Both the position numbers and the translations under genes were made by a program. 64,000 bases of DNA. It comes from an uncultured Collinsella sp. (GTDB taxonomy: Bacteria > Actinomycetota > Coriobacteriia > Coriobacteriales > Coriobacteriaceae). Where the stretch lies: assembly GCA_947507155.1 (NCBI GenBank), contig CANNOC010000011.1, forward strand, positions 1-64,000. Direction: 5' to 3'. Of the stretch, positions 24,954-34,849 are shown in pieces (position 1 is the first letter of the stretch; the number at the start of each line of letters is the position of its first letter). The notes under the pieces were generated by a model. That model did not search any database. It saw only the letters and a list, made by a program, of their open reading frames with translations, and was not told the origin of the DNA.

Positions 24954-27755
24954 GTGGCAAACGAGTACAAGCAGACGATGAATCTGCCCAAGACCGGTTT
25001 TCCCATGCGTGCCGGTCTTTCCAAGTCCGAGCCCAAGCGACTCAAGGACTGGCAGGACAACAAGGTCTACGAGCAGGTTCTGAAGAAGAACGAGGGTCAC
25101 AAGAAGTTCGTGCTGCACGACGGCCCTCCGTACGCCAACGGCCCGATCCACATCGGCCACGCCATGAACAAGATCTCCAAGGACATGATCAACCGTTACT
25201 GGATGATGCAGGGCTATGAGGTTCCCTATGTCCCCGGTTGGGACTGCCACGGTCAGCCGATCGAGCATAAGGTCGAGGAGAAGCTCGGCACCGAGAAGTT
25301 CAACCAGACCTCCACGGCCAAGATCCGCGAGCTTTGCAACGAGTTCGCTGTCGAGAACATCGAGCTCCAGAAGGCCGGCTTCCGTCGCCTGGGCGTGCTC
25401 GGCGATTGGGACAACCCGTATCTGACGCTCTATCACCAGCATGACGCCGCCGACATCGAGGTTTTCAAGGCCATGTTCGACAAGGGCATGATCTATCGCG
25501 GTCACAAGCCCGTCCACTGGTGCAAGCACTGCCATACCGCACTGGCTGAGGCCGAGATCGAGTACTCCGACGAGACGAGCCCGTCCATTTTCGTGCGCTT
25601 CGAGATGACTTCCAAGCCCGCCGGCCTCGAGAACTTCGACGGCCCGGTTGACTTTATCATCTGGACGACCACGCCGTGGACCATCCCCTCCGACCAGGCC
25701 GTTTCCCTCAAGCCCGGCGCCGCCTACGTTGCCGTTGAGCACGATGGTCGTTCCGAGGTCATGCTCGAGGACCTGGCTCCCAAGTGCTGTGAGGAGTTTG
25801 GCTGGGAGTACACCCCGGTTATGGTCGACGGCAAGCCCTATGTGGTTCCCGCCGAGACCTTCCACCACATCCACTACAAGCAGCCAATCTTTGACGGTGT
25901 TGAGGGCGTGGCGCTGCTGGCCGATTACGTCGGTGTCGATGACGGTACCGGTATCGTCCACAACTCGCCCGGCCACGGCGTCGACGACTACTTTGCCTGC
26001 CTCAAGGAGGGCATCACCGACATCTGCATGCCGGTCGATGACGACGGCAAGTTCTACACCGGCGAGGAGTTTGGCACCGGTGGCCCCTTCAGCGGTATGG
26101 ATACCGATGAGGCCAACCCGCACATCATCGAGTTCCTGCGCGAGCGCGGCACCCTGGTCCTCGAGAAGAAGATCACGCACAGCTATCCGCACTGCTGGCG
26201 CTGCAAGCACCCGGTGCTCTTCCGTGCTACTGACCAGTGGTTTGTCTCTATGGACAAGACCGGTTTGCGTGAGCAGGCTGGCAAGGAGGTTCGCGAGAAC
26301 GTCAAGTGGTATCCGGCTCACGCCGCCAACCGCATCGGCGCCATGGTCGAGCAGCGTCCCGACTGGTGCATCAGCCGTCAGCGCAACTGGGGCGTGCCTA
26401 TCCCCAGCTACACCTGCGCCGACTGCGGCGAGAAGGTCATGAACGACGCTACGCTCGACGCCGTCATCAAGCTCTTCCACGAGAAGGGCTCCGACGCCTG
26501 GTTCACCGACGCTCCCGAGAGCTACCTGGGCGAGGCCTGCGTCTGCCCCAAGTGCGGCGGCCATCACCTCAAGGCCGATAAGGACATCCTCGACGTGTGG
26601 TGGGATTCCGGCGTCTCCTGGAAGGCCGTCTGCGAGTACCGTCCCGAGCTTGAGTATCCGGCGGATGTGTACCTCGAGGGCTCCGACCAGCACCGCGGTT
26701 GGTTCCAGAGCTCGCTGCTCACCTCGGTGGGCGCCAACGGCCATGCCCCGTACAAGGCGGTCGTCTCGCAGGGCTTCACGCTCGATGGCCAGGGCCGCAA
26801 GATGTCCAAGTCGCTCGGCAACGTCATCGACCCCAACAAGGTCTGCGACGAGATGGGCGCCGACATCATCCGCCTGTGGGTTGCCTCGGTCGACACCAGC
26901 TCCGACGTGTCCATCGACCACGAGATCCTTGCCCGTACGTCCGATGCCTACCGTCGTTTCCGCAACACGCTGCGCTTCCTGCTCTCCGAGCTCGAGGGTC
27001 AGTTTGAGCCCGAGACCGACGGCGTCGCCTTTGCCGACTTGCTGCCGCTCGACAAGCTCATGGTTGCCCGCCTAACCCAGGTTCAGGCCGAAGTCGACGA
27101 TGCCTACGCCAGCTACGAGTTCCCGCGCGCCTACCGTGCGCTCTACGACTTCGTGGTTACCGAGCTCTCCAACGTGTACCTCGACGCCCTGAAGGACCGT
27201 CTGTACTGCGATAAGCCCGGCTCGCTCGAGCGCCGCAGCGCCCAGACCGTGCTGGCCGAGCTCTTCTCGATGCTCATGCGCGACCTGCAGCCGATCCTGT
27301 CCTACACGGTCGATGAGGCCATGGCATATGCGCCCGCCGGCTGCGTCGACCACCAGAAGTACGCCGCGCTGCTCGATTGGTACAAGTCGCCCATCACGGT
27401 CGACGAGGCCAATGAGTTTGAGGGCGTGCTCGAGGCTTCGCTCGAGCTCCGTAGCTCCGTGACCAAGGCCCTTGAGGATGCCCGTTCTGCCGGCACCTTT
27501 ACTAAGAGCCAGCAGGTCCGCGTCAAGGCGGTCGTTCCCGCCGAGATGTACGCGCTGCTGACCGGCGACAAGGCCGTCGACCTGGCCGAGTTCTACATCG
27601 TCTCCGATGTTGAGCTGACCCAGGGCGAGGAGCTCTCCGTTGCCATCGAGGCTGCCGAGGGCGAGTGCTGCGACCGTTGCTGGAACTACCGCACCACCGT
27701 CGGCGAGTACAACGGCCACGCTCACATCTGCAAGCGTTGTGCGAATGCCCTTTAA
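24954..27755 (+). CDS. ileS: Isoleucyl-tRNA synthetase
   Basis: IleRS, 933 residues, class I. HIGH motif in GPIHIGHAMN (about 62-71), KMSKS in GRKMSKSLGN (about 616), an editing (CP1) domain between them with the TTPWT-type WTTTPWTIPSD, and a C-terminal zinc knuckle (CCDRCW...CKRC). This is the bacterial type I enzyme. GTG 24954 is chosen from the AAAGGGG ribosome site and homology onset at VANEYKQTMNLPKT. Expression is under the T-box leader directly upstream. Confidence 0.97.
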   Translation: MANEYKQTMNLPKTGFPMRAGLSKSEPKRLKDWQDNKVYEQVLKKNEGHKKFVLHDGPPYANGPIHIGHAMNKISKDMINRYWMMQGYEVPYVPGWDCHGQPIEHKVEEKLGTEKFNQTSTAKIRELCNEFAVENIELQKAGFRRLGVLGDWDNPYLTLYHQHDAADIEVFKAMFDKGMIYRGHKPVHWCKHCHTALAEAEIEYSDETSPSIFVRFEMTSKPAGLENFDGPVDFIIWTTTPWTIPSDQAVSLKPGAAYVAVEHDGRSEVMLEDLAPKCCEEFGWEYTPVMVDGKPYVVPAETFHHIHYKQPIFDGVEGVALLADYVGVDDGTGIVHNSPGHGVDDYFACLKEGITDICMPVDDDGKFYTGEEFGTGGPFSGMDTDEANPHIIEFLRERGTLVLEKKITHSYPHCWRCKHPVLFRATDQWFVSMDKTGLREQAGKEVRENVKWYPAHAANRIGAMVEQRPDWCISRQRNWGVPIPSYTCADCGEKVMNDATLDAVIKLFHEKGSDAWFTDAPESYLGEACVCPKCGGHHLKADKDILDVWWDSGVSWKAVCEYRPELEYPADVYLEGSDQHRGWFQSSLLTSVGANGHAPYKAVVSQGFTLDGQGRKMSKSLGNVIDPNKVCDEMGADIIRLWVASVDTSSDVSIDHEILARTSDAYRRFRNTLRFLLSELEGQFEPETDGVAFADLLPLDKLMVARLTQVQAEVDDAYASYEFPRAYRALYDFVVTELSNVYLDALKDRLYCDKPGSLERRSAQTVLAELFSMLMRDLQPILSYTVDEAMAYAPAGCVDHQKYAALLDWYKSPITVDEANEFEGVLEASLELRSSVTKALEDARSAGTFTKSQQVRVKAVVPAEMYALLTGDKAVDLAEFYIVSDVELTQGEELSVAIEAAEGECCDRCWNYRTTVGEYNGHAHICKRCANAL

Positions 27756-27825
27756 GCCACGGTAACTCGGCATTTTAGTTATAGGGAGAATTTGGACGCC
27801 TTCGGCCCATTTGCTCCGCTGAATA

Positions 27826-27866
27826 AAAGCGACATTCCGTTATCCGGAATGCCGCTTTCGTTTTTA
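27826..27866 (+). terminator. Terminator after ileS
   Basis: AAAGCG-A-CATTCCG pairs with CGGAATG-C-CGCTTT (one mismatch), a short TTATC loop, then CGTTTTT. The remainder of the 220-nt gap to lspA shows only a weak TATAAG box. Confidence 0.85.
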
Positions 27867-27976
27867 GCTGGTTATTTCGCTTGCGTTGGTGGATATGTCG
27901 TGCGCTCTGCGTGTGGCAATATAAGATGGTTAATTGCGTAAAACGGAATTTGATTATCTGAGGGTAGGGGATTGAT

Positions 27977-28576
27977 TTGGGCCGTGCTGGGGATATGACG
28001 CCGCCTTTGCGTTGGCGGTTGGGTGTTGCTGGTGGGGTAGCGCTCGTTGTGCTGCTTGTTGACCAGCTGACCAAGCTTGCGGTTCGTGCCGTGGGCGAAG
28101 CTTTGCATGTGACTGTCATCCCCGGTGTCATCGACTTTATGTTTGTCCGCAATATCGGTGCTGCCTTTAGTATGGGCGAGGGGCATGGCATCGCGTTTGC
28201 CGTGCTGGCGTTGGCGGTCATTATCGCTATTGCCGTGTACCTCGTTCGTGCACCCCAGCTCGCCCATCTTGAGGTTGTGGGCATGGCGATGGTTGCGGGC
28301 GGTGCTATTGGCAACGCTATCGATCGTTTGGCCTTTGGCTTCGTGACCGATTTTATTGCCACCACCTTCATCGACTTCCCCGTCTTCAATGTGGCCGATA
28401 TCGGCATTACCTTGGGCGTCGTGCTCGCCCTCTTTGGCTACATGTTCTTGAGCCCCGCGGCCCGTGAGGTCGATGCGACCGCTGAGCTTAACGCCCGTGA
28501 CGAGGCCCGCGCCAAGCGTAAGGCCCAGCAACGCGGGGAGCGTGCCCGCAAGATTCGCGAAAGGAACGAGCGCTAA
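27977..28576 (+). CDS. lspA: Lipoprotein signal peptidase (LspA)
   Basis: LspA, 199 residues, cleaves the signal peptide of diacylglyceryl-modified prolipoproteins. Four TM helices; catalytic aspartates in GGAIGNAIDRL and VFNVADIGI. The family is usually 150-165 residues; here a C-terminal tail (about 160-199) is very rich in Arg, Lys and Glu and probably cytosolic. The start is a TTG at 27977 after AGGGG; an ATG at 27995 is possible but has poor spacing. The TAA overlaps the rluD ATG. Confidence 0.94.
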   Translation: MGRAGDMTPPLRWRLGVAGGVALVVLLVDQLTKLAVRAVGEALHVTVIPGVIDFMFVRNIGAAFSMGEGHGIAFAVLALAVIIAIAVYLVRAPQLAHLEVVGMAMVAGGAIGNAIDRLAFGFVTDFIATTFIDFPVFNVADIGITLGVVLALFGYMFLSPAAREVDATAELNARDEARAKRKAQQRGERARKIRERNER

Positions 28577-29589
28577 TGGCCGACATCCATATTCTTGTTG
28601 CCGACGATGCCGCTGGTCAGCGTCTTGACGCCTATTTGGGCGCCAACGATGGCTGTCCCACGCGCTCTGCCTGCGCGCATCTGATCGAGGGCGGCGCCGT
28701 TGCCGTCAACGGCGAGACCTGCCTGTCAAAAAAGTATGCCGTGCGCTCCGGCGACCGCATTTCGGTCGATCTGCCCGAGTCACACGACCCGACCGACGTG
28801 ATTCCCGAGGCCATTCCTCTCGATATTCGCTACGAAGACGACTACCTTATCGTGCTCTCCAAGCAGCGCGGCCTGGTGTGCCATCCCGCCCATGGCCACG
28901 AGAGCGGCACCCTTGCAAACGCTCTGGTCTACCACTGCGGTATCGATCATCTTGGTACCGTGCAGGGTGAGGACCGACCCGGCATCGTGCATCGCCTAGA
29001 TCGCGATACCTCGGGTCTCATGCTTGCGGCCAAGGACGATGACACCCAGCGCGCGCTCCAAAATCTCATCCGCACGCGTACGCTCGACCGTCGCTATATC
29101 ACACTTGTTCACGGACACATCGCCATGGACGAGGGCACCATCAACACTGGCATTGCCCGATCGACGCGCGACCGTGTCAAGATGGCGGTTTCTGACGATC
29201 CTTTCGCGCGCCAGGCCATTACGACCTTTAAGGTCCTCGAGCGCTTCGATTCCACGCGTTTTGACGACGGCTATACGCTCGTCGAGTGCCACCTGTTTAC
29301 GGGCCGCACACATCAGATTCGCGTGCATATGCGCCATATCAACCACGCCTGCGTGGGCGATCCACTCTACGGCAAGTGCGATGCACGTGCTGATCAGGGC
29401 CTGACTAGGCAATTTCTTCATTCTTGGCGCGTCGCATTCGACCATCCCGTGACGGGGGAGCGCATTGAGTGCCGTGATGAGCTGCCGTGGGATCTCGCTG
29501 CGGTTCTCGACGATCTGGCTCCGCGCTCGCTCGGTCGCACGGGCGCCGGCGACGACATCGTCCCGCAGCTCGGCCTGCTCGAAGCCTAG
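28576..29589 (+). CDS. rluD: RluA/RluD family pseudouridine synthase
   Basis: 337 residues: N-terminal S4 RNA-binding domain (about 13-75), then the RluA-type catalytic domain with HRLDRDTSGLML, whose Asp is the nucleophile, and LFTGRTHQIRVHM. It probably modifies helix 69 of 23S rRNA, as RluD does, since the S4 domain is present. A lspA-rluD pair is common. The last ~35 residues are a non-conserved tail. Confidence 0.92.
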   Translation: MADIHILVADDAAGQRLDAYLGANDGCPTRSACAHLIEGGAVAVNGETCLSKKYAVRSGDRISVDLPESHDPTDVIPEAIPLDIRYEDDYLIVLSKQRGLVCHPAHGHESGTLANALVYHCGIDHLGTVQGEDRPGIVHRLDRDTSGLMLAAKDDDTQRALQNLIRTRTLDRRYITLVHGHIAMDEGTINTGIARSTRDRVKMAVSDDPFARQAITTFKVLERFDSTRFDDGYTLVECHLFTGRTHQIRVHMRHINHACVGDPLYGKCDARADQGLTRQFLHSWRVAFDHPVTGERIECRDELPWDLAAVLDDLAPRSLGRTGAGDDIVPQLGLLEA

Positions 29590-29607
29590 CCGGTATTAGG
29601 TGGTTTC

Positions 29608-29634
29608 TTGAACTCGGTAAGCCTGCGGTAAGAT
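29608..29634 (+). promoter_or_regulatory. Putative promoter of the GT2 gene
   Basis: TTGAAC (29608-29613), a 15-nt spacer and TAAGAT (29629-29634), 38 nt before the ATG. Confidence 0.5.
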
Positions 29635-29671
29635 ATATGATTGTTTACGTAACGCGTTCCTGGGAGCCTGC

Positions 29672-30967
29672 ATGCTCGCCTTTTTACAAACCAACACACC
29701 CATTGTGATCTTCAACCAGATTGTCGTCACGCTGCTCACGGTCTGCTTTCTGTACCAGGTGGTCTTCTTTGTCATTGGCGCTCTTCGTGGCGAGGTCGCG
29801 CCTCCTAAGGCCAAAAAACTCCATCGCTATGCTTTCTTTATCGCGGCGCATAATGAGGAGGCCGTGATTGCCAACCTCGTTCGCTCCATCAAGGACCAGG
29901 ATTATCCGTCCGAGCTTATCGAGGTCTTCGTGGTCGCCGATGCCTGCACCGACAACACGGCGCAGCTCGCGCGCGAGGCGGGCGCCATCGTTTATGAGCG
30001 CAACGACCTGGCCCGCAAGGGTAAGAGCTGGGTCATGGACTTTGGTTTTGACCGTATCCTTAACGAGTATCCCGACACGTTTGAGGGCTACTTTATTTTC
30101 GATGCTGATAACGTCATATCCCGCGATTATGTGTCCAAGATGAACGATGCCTTTGATCAGGGCTTCCATGTGGTCACGAGCTATCGCAACTCTAAGAACT
30201 TCGGCAGCTCGTGGATCTCTGCGGCCAACGCCACGTGGTATCTGCGCGAGGCGCGCTTTCTCAACAACGCGCGCAACATCTGCAAGACGTCTTGCGCCGT
30301 CTCGGGTTCGGGCTACCTCATCTCCGCCAGCGTTATCGAGGGCATGCACGGTTGGCAGTTCCATACGCTGACCGAGGATATCCAGTTCACCACGTTCTGT
30401 GCCATCCACGGCATTCGCATTGGCTATGCGCCGGCGGAGTTCTTTGACGAACAGCCTGTGACGTTTAAGGCTTCCTGGAAGCAGCGTATGCGTTGGACTA
30501 AGGGCTTCTACCAGGTGTTCTTTACGTACGGTAAGCACCTGGTCAAATCGACCTTCCGCTACCATCGTTTTGCCGCCTACGACATGTTTATGACGATCGC
30601 CCCGGGTATGCTGCTATCGCTGATCTCGATGCTCGCCAATGCCACGTTCCTGATCGTGGGCGGGCTTTCGCACGGCTTTTTGGCCACCGAGGTCGAGATG
30701 CAGGCTTGTGCCGCCTCGCTCATTATGACCTTCGCGATGATGTACCAGACCTTCTTTATCCTGGCGTTGCTCACGACTATCTTTGAGTACAAGCACATTC
30801 ACTGTGCGCAAAAGTGGCGTCTGGTAACTAACCTGTTTACCTTCCCGATCTTTATGTTCAGCTATATCCCCATCACGGTGGCCGCGCTGTTCCTGAAGGT
30901 CGACTGGGTGCCGACGCAGCACGCCGTCAACGTTACCCTTGACGAGGTCATGCAAGGCGCCAAATAA
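29672..30967 (+). CDS. Family 2 processive-type glycosyltransferase (membrane)
   Basis: 431-residue membrane GT2. N-terminal TM helix (about 12-38), cytosolic catalytic domain beginning AFFIAAHNEEAVI, with VVADACTDNT (UDP-sugar binding), FDADN (about 148, DxD), the acceptor-site TEDIQF and KQRMRWTKG (QxxRW). Two or three C-terminal TM helices follow (about 305-420). The set (DxD, TED, QxxRW) fits cellulose/hyaluronan synthase-like enzymes that make and possibly export a polysaccharide. The sugar is unknown and no capsule genes lie beside it. GGGAG precedes the ATG. Confidence 0.88.
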   Translation: MLAFLQTNTPIVIFNQIVVTLLTVCFLYQVVFFVIGALRGEVAPPKAKKLHRYAFFIAAHNEEAVIANLVRSIKDQDYPSELIEVFVVADACTDNTAQLAREAGAIVYERNDLARKGKSWVMDFGFDRILNEYPDTFEGYFIFDADNVISRDYVSKMNDAFDQGFHVVTSYRNSKNFGSSWISAANATWYLREARFLNNARNICKTSCAVSGSGYLISASVIEGMHGWQFHTLTEDIQFTTFCAIHGIRIGYAPAEFFDEQPVTFKASWKQRMRWTKGFYQVFFTYGKHLVKSTFRYHRFAAYDMFMTIAPGMLLSLISMLANATFLIVGGLSHGFLATEVEMQACAASLIMTFAMMYQTFFILALLTTIFEYKHIHCAQKWRLVTNLFTFPIFMFSYIPITVAALFLKVDWVPTQHAVNVTLDEVMQGAK

Positions 30968-30975
30968 CCACCACC

Positions 30976-31018
30976 AAAACCACCGCAAAGGGGACAGGCA
31001 CCTTTGTGGTGGTTTTTG
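30976..31018 (+). terminator. GGGGACAGG-loop terminator of the GT2 gene
   Basis: A 16-bp stem (30976-30991 with 31001-31016, one G-T pair), 9-nt loop, then a T-rich tail. The core GGGGACAGG (30990-30998) starts 22 nt after the stop codon. Confidence 0.85.
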
Positions 31019-31048
31019 CTTTTGCGATGCAGCTCGAGGAGGAGTCCG

Positions 31049-31471
31049 ATGGTCTATATCCCGTTCTGGATTTGCATCTTTGCCGGCGCGGCGATTGATG
31101 CCCGTGAGCGGCGGTTTCCGAATGCGCTTGCCGGAGCGTGTGCGGTGGCGGCATTAGCAGGCGTTTGGCTCGACAAAGGCGTTAACACAGCGCTTGACCA
31201 CGCAGGTCTTGCCGTCATCGTGTATCTTGCTCTCGTGCTGACTGAGTCTCTCTGGCGTCGACTTCGCCAAATCCCGGGCATCGGCATGGGGGATGCCAAG
31301 GCGCTCTTCGCGCTTTGCACGCTCGACCCTATGGGTGGCATCGTGGCATTTGCCGTCGCACTCCTGGCCCTGGCCCTCTCCTGCCTCTTCACAAAATCGC
31401 GCTCCCTGCCATTGCTCCCGTTTTTAGTGCCGATTTTTGCCATAATCGAGGTCGTGGGCTGCACATTGTAA
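31049..31471 (+). CDS. Prepilin peptidase-like protein, family A24 (TadV/CpaA type)
   Basis: 140-residue polytopic membrane protein with about four TM helices. Both active-site aspartate motifs of A24 peptidases are recognisable: AIDARERRFPNAL (first Asp, followed by a PN pair) and GIGMGDAKALF (GxGD). Length matches the short TadV/CpaA form without methyltransferase domain. No pilin, TadA or assembly genes are adjacent, so the substrate must be encoded elsewhere. ATG 31049 is preceded by GAGGAGG. Confidence 0.82.
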   Translation: MVYIPFWICIFAGAAIDARERRFPNALAGACAVAALAGVWLDKGVNTALDHAGLAVIVYLALVLTESLWRRLRQIPGIGMGDAKALFALCTLDPMGGIVAFAVALLALALSCLFTKSRSLPLLPFLVPIFAIIEVVGCTL

Positions 31472-31502
31472 CCGATTGCGCATCCTTCTTAAGGAGCATG
31501 CC

Positions 31503-32750
31503 ATGGCATCTAATCAAGAAACGGCCGTCATTAAGGCGCGCATGGACCGTATTCCCTCGGCGTTGTCGCCCGAACTAGTCGAGCGCATTGTCGCCGATTG
31601 TGCTTCGGGCTATGTCAACCCGTATCGTTGCAACGACGATCAGGTCATTCGTCGTATTGATCGCGCCGCCGACAAAGGCACGCTTATGCGTCCGGCGTTT
31701 ATGCGCGATACCGAAAAGATACTTCATCTTCCGGCGTACACCCGTTATGCAGGTAAAACGCAGGTCTTTAGCTTCCGTAGCAATGACGATCTGTCACGCC
31801 GCGGTTTGCACGTGCAGCTTGTGTCTCGCATTGCGCGCGATATCGGTCGCGCCCTGGGGCTCAATTGCGATCTGATCGAGGCGATTGGCCTGGGCCACGA
31901 CTTGGGACACACGCCTTTTGGCCATGCGGGCGAGCGCTTCCTCAACGATATCTATCATGAGCGTACGGGGCGTTATTTTTTTCATAACGTGCAGTCGGTC
32001 CGCGTGCTCGACGCGCTGTACGGCCGCAACGTGTCACTCCAGACGCTCGACGGTGTGCTATGCCATAACGGCGAGTACGAGCAGCGTGTGTTTGAGCTCT
32101 CGGACATGAGCTCCTTTGACCAGTTTGACCAGACGGTTGAGGATTGCATTGCCACGGGCTATAGCGCAATTGGGCATCTGCGTCCCATGACGCTCGAAGG
32201 CTGTGTGGTCCGCATCTCGGATATCCTTGCCTACGTCGGTCGTGACCGTCAGGATGCGATCGCGACGGGCCTGCTTTCGCCCGAAGCTTTTGATGATGGC
32301 CGGGGCGGTGCCTACAATAGTTGGATCCTCACGCATGCCTCCATCGATATCGTTGAGCATAGCTATGGTAAGCCGCGCATCGAGATGAGCGAGGACCTGT
32401 TTGAGGAGATCCGCCGTGCCAAGCGCGAGAACCACGTAAAGATCTATAGCAAGGGCGGCATCGAAGGCGACTCCGAAGCGGAGCTGCGCGAGGCGTTCGA
32501 AAAGCTCTACGACCGTTGTCTACAGGATATAAACGAAGGTGACGAGTCATCGTACATCTTTAAGCACCACATTTCTCGCATTGAGCAGCAGCTTTCCTAC
32601 TACGACCGCACCTATGCCTGGCAGGACGATAAAGATCAGACCGTAGTGGATTACATTTCGAGCATGACGGATGGCTACTTCTGCGAGCTCGCGAGCAAGT
32701 TGTTCCCGGGATTAAAGTTTCCGCACCGTACCTATATTAACGAACGGTAG
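31503..32750 (+). CDS. dgt: dGTP triphosphohydrolase-like HD-domain protein
   Basis: 415-residue HD-domain dNTPase. Motifs: TRYAGKTQVFSF (matching RLxGKTQVf of dGTPases), HVQLVSRIARDIGRALGL, AIGLGHDLGHTPFGHAGE (HD metal site) and a late ISDILAYVGRD block. It hydrolyses dGTP or other dNTPs to nucleosides and triphosphate, tuning dNTP pools. AAGGAG precedes the ATG at 31503. Confidence 0.88.
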   Translation: MASNQETAVIKARMDRIPSALSPELVERIVADCASGYVNPYRCNDDQVIRRIDRAADKGTLMRPAFMRDTEKILHLPAYTRYAGKTQVFSFRSNDDLSRRGLHVQLVSRIARDIGRALGLNCDLIEAIGLGHDLGHTPFGHAGERFLNDIYHERTGRYFFHNVQSVRVLDALYGRNVSLQTLDGVLCHNGEYEQRVFELSDMSSFDQFDQTVEDCIATGYSAIGHLRPMTLEGCVVRISDILAYVGRDRQDAIATGLLSPEAFDDGRGGAYNSWILTHASIDIVEHSYGKPRIEMSEDLFEEIRRAKRENHVKIYSKGGIEGDSEAELREAFEKLYDRCLQDINEGDESSYIFKHHISRIEQQLSYYDRTYAWQDDKDQTVVDYISSMTDGYFCELASKLFPGLKFPHRTYINER

Positions 32751-32804
32751 TTCGTATATATTCGGTATATTATTAGTGGAAAACGTTTTTGATTGATGCA
32801 CGGG

Positions 32805-34160
32805 ATGGCTATGGACGACCTTTTTTCTGCCTCGACGCGCGAGCGTTCCTTTAAAAATGCGCCGCTCGCGGTGCGCATGCGCCCCAATTCGCTCGACGAG
32901 TACGTGGGTCAGCAAAAGGCCGTCGGTAAGGGCTCGTGGCTGCGTGCTGCGATTGAGCATGACGTGCTGTCGAGTGTGATTCTGTATGGGCCGGCCGGTA
33001 CGGGCAAAACGACGCTGGCCCACATTATCGCTAACCATACCAAGAGCGAGTTTGTCGAGGTCAGCGCCGTGACGGGTTCCGTGAAGGACCTGCGTCGCGT
33101 GATTGACGAGGCCAAGACGCGCCTGAATACCTACGACCGCCGCACTATTCTATTCATCGACGAGATTCATCGCTTCTCTAAGTCGCAGCAGGATGCCCTG
33201 CTGCATGCGGTTGAGAACCGCACCGTCATTATGATTGGCGCCACGACGGAGAATCCGTACTTCGAGGTCAACTCGGCACTGCTCTCACGTGGTCGCGTCG
33301 TGGAGCTTGAGCATCTGAAGGATGAGGATATCGCCACGCTTATTGAACGTGCGCTTGAGGCGACGCAGGGCTTGAACGGTAAGTTCTCGGCCGATGAGGA
33401 TACGGTCAAGACCATCTGCACGCTGGCAGCGGGTGACGCTCGCTCGGCGCTCACGACGCTCGAGCTTGCGAGCGAGATTGCCGTCACGCGTCCCGATACC
33501 GAGGGAACGCCAGCGCCCGCGGCGGGGGAGCGCTATCCCATCACTGTTGACGACGTGAAGATTGCCAACCCGCGCCGTGGCTTTTCGTACGACAAAAACG
33601 GCGACATGCACTACGACATCATCAGTGCGTTCATCAAGTCCATGCGCGGCAGCGACCCCGATGCCACGATCTATTGGCTCGCGCGCATGATCGATGCGGG
33701 GGAGGATCCAAAATTTATCGCTCGCCGCATTATGATTCAGGCTTCTGAGGATGTTGGCAACGCCGACCCGCAGGCGCTTTTGGTGGCGCATGCCGCGTTC
33801 AAGTCTGCCGAGGTCATTGGGTATCCCGAGTGCCGCATTAACCTTGCTCAGGCCGCTCTGTATGTGTGCTTGGCGCCTAAATCCAACGCGTGTGAGGCCT
33901 CGATCGATGCGGCGCTGGCCGATATCCATTCAAGCGGGCTTCGCGAGGTGCCGAGTTATCTGCGCGATCGTCATCGCCCGGGCAGCGACGAATACGGTGT
34001 GTATAAGTATCCGCATGATTATCCCGAAGGCTGGGTCGATCAGCGCTATTTGCCCGAGGGACTGGAGCGCGGCGCGTTCTGGCAGCCTGCCGGCCGCGGT
34101 TGGGAAGAATGGCGCGTAGAGCAAAGTGAGCGCGACCGTAGCGGCAATGCGCCCAAGTAG
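32805..34160 (+). CDS. rarA: Replication-associated recombination protein RarA (MgsA)
   Basis: RarA, about 451 residues, AAA+ clamp-loader-like ATPase acting at stalled forks. Walker A GPAGTGKTTLA (about 61), Walker B ILFIDEIHRF, sensor ATTENPYFEVNSALLSR; the C-terminal tetramerisation domain contains ISAFIKSMRGSDPDA and DPKFIARRI. The start is uncertain: ATG 32805 is used, but ATG 32796 and ATG 32811 are in frame and no strong ribosome site decides. The function and fold are clear. Confidence 0.93.
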   Translation: MAMDDLFSASTRERSFKNAPLAVRMRPNSLDEYVGQQKAVGKGSWLRAAIEHDVLSSVILYGPAGTGKTTLAHIIANHTKSEFVEVSAVTGSVKDLRRVIDEAKTRLNTYDRRTILFIDEIHRFSKSQQDALLHAVENRTVIMIGATTENPYFEVNSALLSRGRVVELEHLKDEDIATLIERALEATQGLNGKFSADEDTVKTICTLAAGDARSALTTLELASEIAVTRPDTEGTPAPAAGERYPITVDDVKIANPRRGFSYDKNGDMHYDIISAFIKSMRGSDPDATIYWLARMIDAGEDPKFIARRIMIQASEDVGNADPQALLVAHAAFKSAEVIGYPECRINLAQAALYVCLAPKSNACEASIDAALADIHSSGLREVPSYLRDRHRPGSDEYGVYKYPHDYPEGWVDQRYLPEGLERGAFWQPAGRGWEEWRVEQSERDRSGNAPK

Positions 34161-34255
34161 GTCATTGGCACCTCGCACATCCCCTTTGGGTATCTTTCCC
34201 CTTCTTTGGGGTACCATGAACAGCGTCTGTATTTCGATTCCTTCGGGAGGCTTGT

Positions 34256-34849
34256 ATGAGTCCCATTCAAATCGCCCTGCTGGTGCTTGCCATTGCCGGT
34301 GTGTGGGCTATCGTTGAGCTCGCGCTTACCCTGCGCAAGACCCGCAACGTCGTTGATTCGCTCGATAAGACCGTAAGCGATCTCAATAACACCATCGCCG
34401 AGGCTCAGCCTGTGGTGGCAAAACTCGACGGCGCTGTCGACGAGCTTACGCCGGCACTTGCCCAGATGGAGCCGCTCCTCAAGTCGAGCAAGACCGCCGT
34501 CGACGCCTTGACATCCAATCTCGTAGAGGTCGAAGCCGTGGTTCGCGACATTTCTGAGGTTACGGGCAGCATGGCTGATGCCAGCAATGTTGTGTCGAGC
34601 GTGACCGACTCTGCGGCCGGTGCCGTACAGAAGCTCTTTAATAAGGTGAAGGCTCCCGCGGCCGACGTCGAGCGCACGCTTTCCGCTGCCGCCGCCGTGG
34701 CCGAGCAGCCTACCGAGCGCGTTCTGATTGGTGAGGCTGAGGACGAGGCCGCCGATGGTGCTGATGCGGCTCAGAAGCCCGCAGCCAAGCCTGCTCAGTA
34801 TTACACCTATACGCCCGCCGAGACCTCCGAGGAGTCCTGCGATGAGTAG
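34256..34849 (+). CDS. DUF948 domain protein with N-terminal membrane anchor
   Basis: 197 residues. One N-terminal TM helix (about 4-23, IALLVLAIAGVWAIVELAL), then a DUF948-type amphipathic coiled coil (about 25-120), then an acidic, Ala-rich tail. The family occurs in Firmicutes and Actinobacteria near general-stress genes. It overlaps the RsbW-like gene by 8 nt and so belongs with the sigma operon. GGGAGG precedes the ATG. The biochemical role is unknown. Confidence 0.8.
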   Translation: MSPIQIALLVLAIAGVWAIVELALTLRKTRNVVDSLDKTVSDLNNTIAEAQPVVAKLDGAVDELTPALAQMEPLLKSSKTAVDALTSNLVEVEAVVRDISEVTGSMADASNVVSSVTDSAAGAVQKLFNKVKAPAADVERTLSAAAAVAEQPTERVLIGEAEDEAADGADAAQKPAAKPAQYYTYTPAETSEESCDE

